Positions 7,622 through 15,224 of a DNA stretch of 20,931 nt are shown here, in pieces (positions within the stretch are counted from its first letter, which is position 1; every line of letters starts with the position of its first letter). The translations under genes and the position numbers were made by a program. Source of the stretch: Bremia lactucae (lineage: Eukaryota > Oomycota > Peronosporomycetes > Peronosporales > Peronosporaceae); assembly GCF_004359215.1 (NCBI RefSeq), contig NC_090614.1, positions 3,457,502-3,478,432 of the forward strand, given 5' to 3'. The notes beneath the pieces are model-generated. The model was given only the letters and a program-made list of their open reading frames with translations, was not told where the DNA came from and did no database searches.

Positions 7622-8567
7622 TTAAGGTACATCTTCGGCAAAATTGCCCGTACGCTGCTGAGGTTTTTGAGCGCCACGTCCAGGGTCAACTTGCGTCAAA
7701 CGACGCTTCCCACCAATAGGAGTGGGAATAGATGGATCTTTAGTCTCAGTGCGGTTAAGATCTATGGTTGTACGGTCAACCGAAGCACTGAAATTTTGGC
7801 TAGGCCTTTCTTCGTTTTGTGGCATAAATGCCGTAACTGGCCTTTGGCCTTAAGCTCAGCAAAGTCGAAGCGAAGCTTCCGTTCCAAACGAACATCACCT
7901 CTACCCGCAGACTCTCTGATATTCCAGATATTACGGAGTTTGCGGGCTCGGTGAACCCATTTCTCAAATGAGACTTCGTTTTCAGTCCTTGTTTCGTTCG
8001 GAAACAAAACGATCGGAATTCCCTCATGGATGTCCCCGAAGCCCCACGGGCTTGATCACGTAAACGCGTCAGATACTGGCTTCGCGTCATTACCTTCGGC
8101 GTAAGGTATTGCTCATGAAGAGCGTCGCGAGCAGCGATCTCCTCCGGCGTCCTCGCTGGGTCAGCACAGATCCAGATGGCTAAGCTATGACCCGCTATCT
8201 CTTTGAGGCGCTCGTCCGCACTAAGCGGAGTGAATCTATATTCACTATGAGCCTTAGCTTTTCCGTATTTCGGCAGCTCGACGACGAGCTCTTTCCTCTA
8301 TGAGGATTATCTGCTATTGCTCTTCATCGAGCGGATTCGTAATGATGTTGGACTCAGGGTCCCGTGTCCTGCTCAATGCAGTTAAGACATCAGCGGCACC
8401 ATTTCTGGAAACGGATTCGGGGCTCGCCGACGTTCGTCCGGAGGAGAAGGCGTGAGCGAACGCCGCTCTTTTTCCTCCTCCTCTGATTGAGAGTGACTTT
8501 TAAAGTCCACCGTTCCCTCATCGTCGAGGAAGGTGCTCAGAGTCTGTGACTCACGCTTGATTGTCAT
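7622..8567 (-). pseudogene. Gag remnant of element A
   Basis: Gag forms the virus-like particle of the retrotransposon. The ATG at 8567-8565 begins MTIKRESQTLSTFLDDEG, followed by an acidic stretch (SQSEEEEKERRS), with a stop at 8382. After a frameshift the chain continues with SADERLKEIAGHSLAIW, then TPEEIAARDALHEQYL and TRSQYLTRLRDQARGASG (about 8240-8030). In a third frame it reads VSFEKWVHRARKLRNIW and the basic KGQLRHLCHKTKKG (about 7980-7790). The call rests on position just after the 5' LTR, the basic and acidic composition, and resemblance to oomycete Gypsy gag proteins; no zinc knuckle is seen. At least two frameshifts break it. Confidence 0.65.
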
Positions 8568-8669
8568 TAGACAAAGGAATTGAAAACACAACCAAACGGT
8601 TAGCTGTTTAGGTTCCAACCTCAAAGATGAAATGTAGCGAATGTTGTCACTCGGTGTCAACAGTCTGAT

Positions 8670-8680
8670 GGGGGGGGGGG
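8670..8680. repeat. G11 homopolymer at the LTR edge
   Basis: Eleven G residues run into the LTR terminus, which reads GGTAATGGGG instead of TGTAATGGGG. Read on the element strand, this C tract lies where the primer binding site should start after the 5' LTR. I cannot identify a tRNA-complementary site there. Confidence 0.8.
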
Positions 8681-9361
8681 TAATGGGGCACACATCGGTT
8701 GGAGAACCGTTGTTGTGGTACATTTTTTTAACCCTATTATCTAATTCTAAAATAGTTAGTTACTTAAATCCCATTTATTATGAGTAATAAATGTGGTCGC
8801 CGCCAGATATAAACTGGCGGCCAGAATCTATTCTAATTAGCTAGGGTAAGGTTTTTAGATTTAAATAATTAAATAAAGTTCAGTTCCCCTTTTGATCTTA
8901 AAGCGTTAAGTGCCTTCCTAATGCTTGCGCATTGGCTGTAAGAGATAGAAGCCTTTGTAAGGTATTTGCTCTTGGGCACTAGTTGCCACTTGGTTCTACG
9001 AACCCCTGAATCCCTTGAACTAGGATTCCCTAAGCTTTAATAGCTTGTACAGCTCACTGAGTTGTTGAGCCTATTAGTACAATAGAACTAAGTGACTATT
9101 TGAGTCTATAAGTCTTCCTCTTATTGTAAGTGCGAGGTAGCTCCGCTACAACCTGCCCAGTCTTCAGTTTAATAAACCATTAATGCATTCATTAGTCATC
9201 GCAGTGCTGCTTACAATTGAGCGTTTACCTTATGATAATAATTTATACTTTTTTTTATTTTCAGTTTATAGAAAAAAATTAATATTATTTTCCTCATATA
9301 GGAAATATACTTATTTTTTCTTAAAGGAAATAATGTATATGTAATTGTACACCCTATTACA
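8679..9361 (-). repeat. LTR of elements A and C (family 2), about 683 bp
   Basis: The bounds are GGTAATGGGG on the left (terminal T changed to G) and CCCTATTACA on the right, an imperfect terminal inverted repeat. The first 250 bp match 4859-5104. On the minus strand it lies after the pol end of element C and before the gag of element A, so one LTR serves as the 3' LTR of C and the 5' LTR of A. It holds a perfect 8-bp-stem hairpin at 8799-8821. Confidence 0.82.
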
Positions 9362-9916
9362 TCCGTCCAAACCAACAGTCACTTGTTGACTGATATAGAT
9401 TGACAGATAGTACTATTGTGTATTTCTAGAGGGATCGCAATGCGTTCCGGCTCGCTCCCGAAAAGAAACGCTAATGACCCTCTGCGGACAACCTGATTCT
9501 TGGTCTGGTATGACCAACGATCGCTAACAATTCCGTTATTCGACTCATCAAACTTAACAAGCCTGGCGAAGACTGAATTCTTTATCGATGATTTCTTTCC
9601 GGTATCGATGGTGCTCCTGCAAGCGTTCAATCCATTGTTATAAGCTCAGGAAACAATCACAGAGAATGCGGGAAGAAGAGGCCTTGAACCCTGGCTTGAC
9701 AAACTGATTGCTTTCGTGACAGTATTGAGAACGATCTATAGTCGGTGGGGCACGCTATAAGCTGCACCGTATTTACAGAGGCAGGCTTACGTTGCCTTTT
9801 ACTGCGGGACTCATGTCCGTGCTCATTTAAGGGTTCAGTCCATGCCCCTAATTAAAAGATAAAATAAATATTTTTTTAATTCAAATTTTTTTATTATTTT
9901 AAAAAAATGGTAACAG
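9362..9916 (-). other. 3' non-coding region of element C
   Basis: This runs from the pol stop (9917-9919) to the LTR. Most of it (about 9430-9840) aligns with 13290-13700 of element D. A very A/T-rich insert lies at about 9848-9908. The bases next to the LTR, read on the element strand, are GGTTTGGACGGA, a degenerate polypurine tract. An 83-codon minus-strand frame (9379-9630) has no known domain. Confidence 0.6.
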
Positions 9917-10115
9917 TTAGAAGGCATACTGCCTTAAGACCCTCATTGGAGGACGCTCGTCTCTTGTGAGATGCGCGAAGGGATTGAGAACCTCCAATCC
10001 TTTTACGAGCACGGGGAGCGCTTGTTTTCTAATGGACCTCTGTCGAGTAGGATGGGTCGCGTCGTACTGTCGAACGAGACCCGGAACGACCATTATCAGT
10101 TAAAACGAGGTTTCA
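9917..10115 (-). pseudogene. Chromodomain end and pol C-terminus of element C
   Basis: A chromodomain at the end of integrase targets chromoviruses to particular chromatin. The minus strand shows HDS, then after a one-base frameshift VPGLVRQYDATHPTRQ, the conserved end of the oomycete chromodomain seen also in element D. The frame stays open through a basic tail ending RVLRQYAF and a TAA at 9917-9919. The first half of the domain is missing. It is replaced on the right by an inverted integrase fragment. Confidence 0.78.
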
Positions 10116-10200
10116 ACTATCATCGTGGACGTGAGAAGACACATCTCTCACTATAAGTCGCGACTTCTACTGGCCACGGTAGTACGAGGCGTGGCGCAGC
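10115..10200 (+). pseudogene. Inverted integrase zinc-domain fragment in element C
   Basis: On the + strand this reads GREKT, a few diverged residues and a frameshift, then SRDFYWPR. The intact minus-strand copy in element D (16595-16645) reads GREKTFFTISRDFYWPRR. Everything on both sides here is minus-strand element C: chromodomain to the left and the RNase H-integrase linker to the right. About 80 bp of integrase has therefore been flipped at the point where the rest of integrase was lost. Confidence 0.72.
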
Positions 10201-11095
10201 AAAGGCTGTATAGTACATAAATTCATTGTGTGTGGTGTATCGATCTGTTGAGGATCGATACAATTTCGACAATCCTTTTAGAGATTGTTGGTATGGATTT
10301 CTAGGGTAACCCATCAACCCTTCAAGACCCTAATAACTTGATGGGTCCTTCTAACGTCGTCAACTAGTGTTGACGACAAAAACGTACTGTTGCAATGTGG
10401 CCTTATGCTCACTATTGATTTCTTTCAGCAGTGGCATTATGGTCACTGTTGATTTGCGCAGCCGGCTCAAAATCGGGCCGCCGCGAATGGGCATCAGCGA
10501 CGACGTTAAGTCGTCCTGGTTTATACTCTACGGAGAAGTTATTTTCCGCGAAGTAAAAAAGACAACCATCTCGCCACTATTTGCGAGAGGTGTGGAATTG
10601 TTACGGCCATGCGTAAAGGCGCATTGTCCGTATAAGCAATGAATGGTCTATCTCCCAAGAGATAGTCCCTACACTTAGCTAGTGCATATTTAATGGCAAG
10701 GAATTCCTTGTCATGCACTGGATAGTTGCGCTCTGCTGGTCGAAGCTGACGCGATTGATAGCAGACGACTCGCTCTGCGCCTTCTGTTTCATGTTTCACT
10801 TACGCACAGCCGATTGCAAAATCGCTGGCGTCACAGAGCACATGAAATGGTATGTCTTGGTCAGCAATCCCCAGGATTGGCGATTGGATCAAGCTTTCCT
10901 TGAGGCCCCCAAAGAAAAGCTAACAATCAGATTTTTATGATCACGTTACATGTTTCTTTAACAAAACAGATATATGTACTGTCACTTTGGCATAATTGCG
11001 GGAATACTTATGAAAGTACGCCGCTAAGCCAAGAAATTTTCGAAGTCTCTTTACATCGACTCGTACATGCGTGTCGGACTGGCCTGTGACAGTTG
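10200..11095 (-). pseudogene. RT thumb, RNase H and linker of element C
   Basis: RVDVKRLRKFLGLAAYFHKY (about 11085-11000) is the reverse transcriptase connection and thumb. After stops, FHVLCDASDFAIGCA (about 10860-10810) starts RNase H with its first catalytic Asp. The frame at 10799-10539 continues with ERVVCYQSRQLRPAERNYPV, HDKEFLAIKYALAK (the Glu) and FIAYTDNAPLR (the second Asp), and ends IVARWLSFLL. RNase H thus looks nearly complete, with its three acidic residues in place. Beyond it, decayed linker runs to about 10200, where LYRSSTDRY..HNEF matches element D at about 16790. The reverse transcriptase palm is deleted. Confidence 0.85.
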
Positions 11096-11114
11096 ATGTA
11101 AAGAGGCTTCGAAA
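11038..11114. repeat. 23-bp inverted duplication at the RT deletion junction
   Basis: Bases 11038-11060 and 11092-11114 are inverted copies (21 of 23 match) separated by 31 bp. The left arm encodes the thumb segment VDVKRLRKF on the minus strand. The right arm is an extra, flipped copy at the place where linker sequence is joined to the thumb and the rest of reverse transcriptase is missing. Confidence 0.85.
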
Positions 11115-11658
11115 GTGCTTGTGCACAGCCGTCGTATGTAACTCCAAAGTGTGATGGTTTCCACACTGAGGTCTTCTGCAGTCGCGTATACGACCGACCC
11201 ACAAGTGAGTACATCGCACTCACTCGTTAGCCATCCATACGCTTGTGAATGATCCAAGAAGTTCATAAGATGACCCTCTGGTGAACGAGAGACTGGAATC
11301 ATACCGGCTTGATACTGCTAATTATGCATGGCTTGTACTTTCTAAGCCATGGTAATCCAAGGGTGACATCAAATTATTTATCCAAACCTAGTACGAAAAA
11401 ATCATCATCAAACTGTTCGCCCTTTAACGTGTATTGGATACCACGTTTCTTTACTGTAACAGATGCGACTGTTGCCAGGCGCACTGTCATCTTCGTTTGA
11501 GGTATATCGCACTCAAAGAACTTAAGCCTGCGATCTTCTAGCGATTCGCGCCGAACAAAATTGCTCGACGCCCCACAATCGACTTGGGACTTTATTGACA
11601 GTAAATTTGCCACTATAATTATCAAGGTGATGAGATGTACCTTATCACCTGGGCACAC
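11115..11658 (-). pseudogene. Aspartic protease and linker of element C
   Basis: Retropepsins cut the Gag-Pol precursor. The frame at 11658-11374 contains QVDCGASSNFVRRESLEDRR with the active-site DCGAS in the D-x-G position. MTVRLATVASVTVKKRG and FDDDFFVLGLDK follow, collinear with the better preserved copy in element E. A frameshift follows, and the linker continues with SPEGHLMNFLDHSQAYGWLT (about 11290-11225), matching SSDGHLMNVLERPQAC in E. The second motif ILGLPWL seen in E is not readable in frame. This is a pseudogene within a dead element. Confidence 0.85.
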
Positions 11659-11659
11659 A

Positions 11660-13160
11660 ATGCTTGCGTGTGAGGAGCAACATTTTTCAAAAGGCCTGCA
11701 ATTCTTTGACGTTGCTGGATCAGTAGTACGCTTCGCACCTAATATTTTCTGATCGTTTTTCTTACGATCCGCTTCGCCGTTGCGATTTCGCGCCAGAATT
11801 GGATCCGCGTTCTACGTTCCCAGCGGGAGGTCGATCGTTTTGTTCAGAGTCGTTCAGTACTGGTCGTTGAGCACCTCACTCATAGGCGTAGCGGTCCGTC
11901 TTTTGACAACGATTGCATTTTTGCGATCATTTTTGACTTGTAGAGCAAGATTACTCGCTTATTTAATAAAGGAATTTCATAGGTTCTGGTCCTCCGTTTT
12001 CCAGTCGTCTAGGAAGACGATAAGCTCTTGCGCGGACAAAAGCCTGTTTAAGGCTGAAGTTCTCCTTTTTCGCTATAGAGATCGGTGTGTCGAGCGACTC
12101 TAATTGAAGCCGGAACAGGTGGGTCTTAACAGCCCGTCTACAAGAACAGTTTTCTGTGCTTGATGATCAGTTGGATGATTCACAATACAACTGACCAGGT
12201 ATCATGATGCTGGGCATAAGAGTGTAGATCACGCTTGCTCTGCTCAAATCTAGGAGCTCGGCTCGATCTTTTAATTCGGCACGTGGCGGCTTAACGTTCG
12301 CCTAAGCCAAGTCCTAAAAGACCGTCGAAGGCGACAGACTTTTAGGAAGGCTCGTCCGAATTAGACGATGCTATTGAAGCTCGCCGTATCGCTGATGACA
12401 CGACCAAAGTATAACTTTGCATGTCACCTAGCCGGACGAGCCAAAACTTGGGTCTTGGGGCTCAAGCTGTATGACCCATTACGTTTTGGGTCGTATGAGG
12501 TCTTAAACTTAGAGATTTCGATATTTAAACTTTTGGTTGACGTGGAAGTGTCGGCCCATAAGCAGCATGTAAATGCTGCTGTCTCACCAGTTCTAACTGT
12601 TGAGCACCCTATTTTCGTAACACCTCTGTGTGTTGAGAGCTTTGCTGATGAAGTAGGGCTACTTTCTCTTGGACCCCGTTGAGTTCATGTTGTATGAACT
12701 CGGCTACAGCCGCATGTTGCTCGTCTCTTTGTAAGGCAACGAGTATGGCGCCAACAGCTGCCCCCCCCTACAATCAAACTCATGCGTTCGAACGCTATAA
12801 GTGTTTAATTCCAGATTTAGCTGCGCATGGTTTCGAAATCCGTGCGACTTGCTATAAAAGCCGCAAGACTGGCAGCTACATGGATCAATGTGGCTGCTAG
12901 AGATATAAATGTTTCAGTGGACGCTCACGCGTCTACTATGTCGGGTACAGTCAATTGGAGTTGACTGGCACGAGACGGTGATGAACGTGAAGGTCTCCGG
13001 TTGGCCGGGGCTACGTCCATTAAACTACGGTTTCTAACGTGGCAACCACAGAGGTGATGACAAAGTTGTTTGAATACTCGTCAAAACCTTTTGGTGTGGA
13101 GTCGTCTTCTGATGCTCCATTGACAATGATATCTCTGATGATGTCAGTATGCGTCACCAG
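11660..13160 (-). pseudogene. Gag remnant of element C
   Basis: Minus-strand pieces in order are: a Ser-rich N-terminal segment (SPSRASQLQ, about 12985-12950); a Gln- and His-rich coiled-coil-like piece (LVALQRDEQHAAVAEFIQHE, about 12750-12690); DEPS.KSVAFDGLLGLGLGE (about 12350-12290); a capsid-like helical part with DLHSYAQHHDTW (about 12230-12200) and FSLKQAFVRAQELIVF (about 12070-12020); then KNCRPFEKCCSSHASIVC (about 11715-11660). The last looks like a decayed zinc knuckle with the H-x4-C half kept. Order and composition fit gag ahead of protease. Stops and frameshifts occur throughout. I cannot place the start codon with confidence. Confidence 0.7.
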
Positions 13161-13179
13161 GAATGAAGTAACTGTAAAG

Positions 13180-13835
13180 GTTCCTTTGGTAGAATCGAAC
13201 CGGTGGTGCTAGCATGCATCACCAAGGACGCAGTGATCATAAAGATCACTTCGAACGTAATCTTAACCCAAGTGTTAACATTGACTACGGGAAGAGGAAC
13301 CATCTAGCATTGCGGCTAGCTCCCGAAGTATAATCTCTGGTTTCCCTCTACGGGCAACATAATCTGTCGATCTAATATGACCAGCGAACGCCACTGAATT
13401 CCGTAATTCGACTTATTCAGGCTTCACAATTCTGGTTAGGACGAAAGGAAGTTCTTCATCAATGCCCTTTTCCGGCATCGATGGTACACTTACAAACGTG
13501 CAAGCTTGGATAGCTTTCGTTCAGAATGCACAAAGCCTAAGCCACGAGGCCTGGCTTGGCAAACTGGAGGCTTTCCGCGACCTTTTCGAGAGACAAAATG
13601 TAGTCCGTGTACGCTACAAGCTGCATCGCTTATATGGAGAGGCAGGCTAGCGTTGCCGCGGACTCATGTCCCTGCTGCTTTAAGGGTGCACTCCATGCTC
13701 CTAAGGAGGCCTACTCCCGTAATGAATGACGCGCATCTCTTGTGAGATGCGCGAAGGAATTTGGAACTCCCTACCTTTTACAAGCGCTTCCTGTGCTCCT
13801 ACTCTGGTGAAACGTTTGAAGGAGAGAATCTTTAT
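13180..13835 (-). other. 3' tail of element D
   Basis: This follows the chromodomain of D on the minus strand and aligns with the C-terminal tail and 3' non-coding region of element C (about 9430-9916). Open + strand frames here (13462-13650, 13506-13745) are antisense to it and are not called. At its left end a block (13205-13350) is repeated at 14505-14650. No LTR follows before the gag of element C. Confidence 0.55.
13205..13350. repeat. Direct repeat block, copy 1
   Basis: About 145 bp starting GGTGCTAGCATGCATCACC aligns in the same orientation with 14505-14650, which starts GGTGCTAGTTTGCATCACC. Shared parts include AGTGATCATAA, TTAACAT, GCGGCTAGCTCCCGAA-like and TTGCCCTCTA-like segments. 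A shorter, more diverged echo of its left half lies just upstream at about 13145-13185. It is not recognisable as protein coding. Confidence 0.65.
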
Positions 13836-13998
13836 TGTCGTACTGTTGGACGAAACCCGGAACGTGCATCATTAGCTGGAAACGAGGTTTCTAGCTATCA
13901 TGCGAGGAAGAATTTTCTCGCCATCGAACAAGCTAACTCATTCGAACCCCCTTAACCTCACGCTGGTTCAAGAAGCGCTCATCTAGGAAACGCTTTTC
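13836..13998 (-). pseudogene. Chromodomain of element D
   Basis: A single frame reads EKRFLDERFLNQREVKGVRM, a stop where the family has YLVRW, LVRWRENSSSHDS, a stop replacing Trp, KPRFQLMMHVPGFVQQYD. The pattern of basic and aromatic residues with V-R-W, H-D-S-(W) and the closing V-P-G-x-V-Q-Q-Y-D is that of chromovirus integrase chromodomains. In these elements the domain binds histone marks and steers integration. The two in-frame stops alone would truncate the protein. This domain fixes the coding strand of the region as minus. Confidence 0.88.
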
Positions 13999-14134
13999 CC
14001 CGCTCAAATCCGTCAATGGATGTGAACGAGAAGTAAAAGTCGGGCTCGCCCAATTCGCCGAAAACGAGTCATCACCGTTACTCGGATCAACGTCCTCCAT
14101 TAATCACGGGGGACGGCGTTGATCACGAACGTTC

Positions 14135-14325
14135 CCGTCGTCGCGAGTTAGCGACGACGGTTGACGGTGTTTCTCGTGCACAGCTGAGAAACTGTGCACA
14201 ATTTGCGTCTGATCAACTAGGGAACAAACGGATACATTAGTCCCTCCAATACGAGCTAGCAACAGCTCGTCAAGAGATATCATCCTCCACAATGTAGTGG
14301 GACGTCTAGTTTGTGAAAACTAGAC
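14135..14325. repeat. Cluster of four perfect hairpins
   Basis: CCGTCGTCGC at 14135-14144 pairs with 14151-14160 (10 bp, 6-nt loop). GTGCACAG at 14176-14183 pairs with 14192-14199 (8 bp). ACGAGCT at 14251-14257 pairs with 14264-14270 (7 bp). GTCTAGTTT at 14304-14312 pairs with 14317-14325 (9 bp, 4-nt loop). Confidence 0.85.
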
Positions 14326-14339
14326 TCTGTCCCGAGGCT

Positions 14340-14400
14340 ATCAGGTTTTGGCTTGGGACCATCAGGCTTTGGCTCGGACCATCAGGCTTTAGCGAATGCC
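14340..14400. repeat. Minisatellite, three units of 20-21 bp
   Basis: Three head-to-tail units at 14340-14360, 14361-14380 and 14381-14400 share ATCAGG(T/C)TTTGGCT-GG(G)ACC, the third being diverged at its end. The 21-to-20 length change shifts frame in the degraded linker. Confidence 0.8.
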
Positions 14401-14495
14401 TTAGACCATGCCAGTTTGATTCGGACCAGAAGAATGCCCGTACTGATGGTACGGGCGAAGACGTCCAACGTACAACCTAGGATGCGTACACTTCC

Positions 14496-15224
14496 TATGA
14501 GGCTGAGGTGCTAGTTTGCATCACCAGGAAAGAGTGATCATAAGGATCGCTCCGAGAGACATGTATGTGCTAACGTTAACATGAGCCAACAGGAGAAAGA
14601 CCGCAATACGTTGCGGTTCACTCCTGAAATGAGACTTTGGTTGCCCTCTAAGAGACTAATCAAAAAAAATTCCCACGTTTTAAACTGCCAAGTTTCGCTA
14701 TTCTCGCAACTTTTGAGTTTCAATAGATAGCGGTTTCTGATCAATAAGGCGCAGGCCTTTCATCGCTGAGGCCTACCTCATGATCGGTTGTTTTACACTC
14801 GGATATTACTCGATTCAAATAAAGTATGCTCCCAATCGTGGACTTTATAAATGAAGCTTAAAAGGAGTTGGGATATTGACATGGAGTTAAGACGCTATAC
14901 GTAATACGTTGACGTGTTTGTGCTTCAAACTATTGGACACAGCTGCCGTATGACTTTATCCTCACAAGCGGTCGTTGATGGTGAGATTGATTTCTTACGC
15001 AATTGTGCTTTTTATGTTCAAAAGAAAATTGCAAAAACTATCCGAAATGGAAAGACTTGCGTTTCACAATGATGTCTTCGCGACAACTAGACAAACAGAA
15101 TCTATTTTTCACACTATCGGTAAAAGTTTTCTATAACGTAGCCGGCGGAATAGCGATCCCGTGATACTTGACGGCATCAGTGAACTGAAGACGTCTGAAT
15201 TCGTTTTCAATAAACTGAACCGTT
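14496..15224. other. Foreign segment interrupting the integrase of element D
   Basis: The integrase reads up to a RKMRTHPT-like end at about 15228 and resumes with the overlapping KCTHPRLYVGRL at 14495, so about 730 bp intervene. The left end carries repeat block copy 2 (14505-14650). The rest (14650-15224) has no recognisable domain; a + strand stretch at about 14938-15071 is open without stops but is short. It may be a second retroelement fragment or a host sequence. Confidence 0.55.
14505..14650. repeat. Direct repeat block, copy 2
   Basis: This aligns with 13205-13350 in the same orientation. Here it lies directly before the integrase tail segment on the minus strand, while copy 1 lies after the 3' tail, so the block is in two different structural contexts. 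Confidence 0.65.

Larger units (their letters stand above)
4859..9361 (-). mobile_element. Ty3/Gypsy element A, internally deleted
   Basis: The minus-strand order is LTR (9361 to 8679), gag (8567 down to about 7620), reverse transcriptase thumb and RNase H (about 7110 to 6600), integrase (6529 to 5510), then a partial LTR (5104 to 4859). The two LTR parts align over about 245 bp and share the ends TGTAATGGGG (4859) and GGTAATGGGG (8679). Protease and most of reverse transcriptase are missing. Another LTR (5105-5508) sits inside the 3' LTR with a deletion beside it. The right-hand LTR also serves as the 3' LTR of element C. Confidence 0.8.
8679..13160 (-). mobile_element. Ty3/Gypsy chromodomain element C, two internal deletions
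   Basis: The minus-strand order is gag (about 13160-11660), protease (11658-11374), linker (to about 11115), reverse transcriptase thumb (about 11090-10870), RNase H (10860-10400), linker (to about 10200), a small inverted integrase fragment (10115-10200), chromodomain end and pol stop (10110-9917), 3' non-coding (9916-9362) and LTR. Reverse transcriptase fingers and palm and nearly all of integrase are gone. No 5' LTR is seen right of gag; element D sequence follows instead. Confidence 0.78.
14000..14495 (-). pseudogene. Integrase tail and linker before the chromodomain of element D
   Basis: The minus strand reads KCTHPRLYVGRLRPYHQYG (about 14490-14430), the conserved segment after the GPY/F module. 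A variable linker follows with SLDELLLARIGG and VDQTQIVHSFSAVHEK (about 14290-14150), leading to the chromodomain at 13998. The same linker position in element P1 is at 660-1141. It contains a minisatellite (14340-14400) and four perfect hairpins (14135-14325). Confidence 0.72.

Noticed and set aside
8670..8680. G11 run as a G-quadruplex
   Set aside because: It is a single uninterrupted tract without the spaced G-runs expected; slippage at an LTR edge is simpler.
12368..12682. A 104-codon plus-strand frame
   Set aside because: It is antisense to the gag remnant of element C, and no domain is recognisable in it.
13462..13955. Plus-strand frames (13462-13650, 13506-13745, 13761-13955) that first looked like a gag-type protein, with a partial echo at 9971-10156
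   Set aside because: The minus strand shows a chromodomain at 13836-13998 and the matching pol tail of element C with a stop at 9917, which fixes the coding strand as minus.
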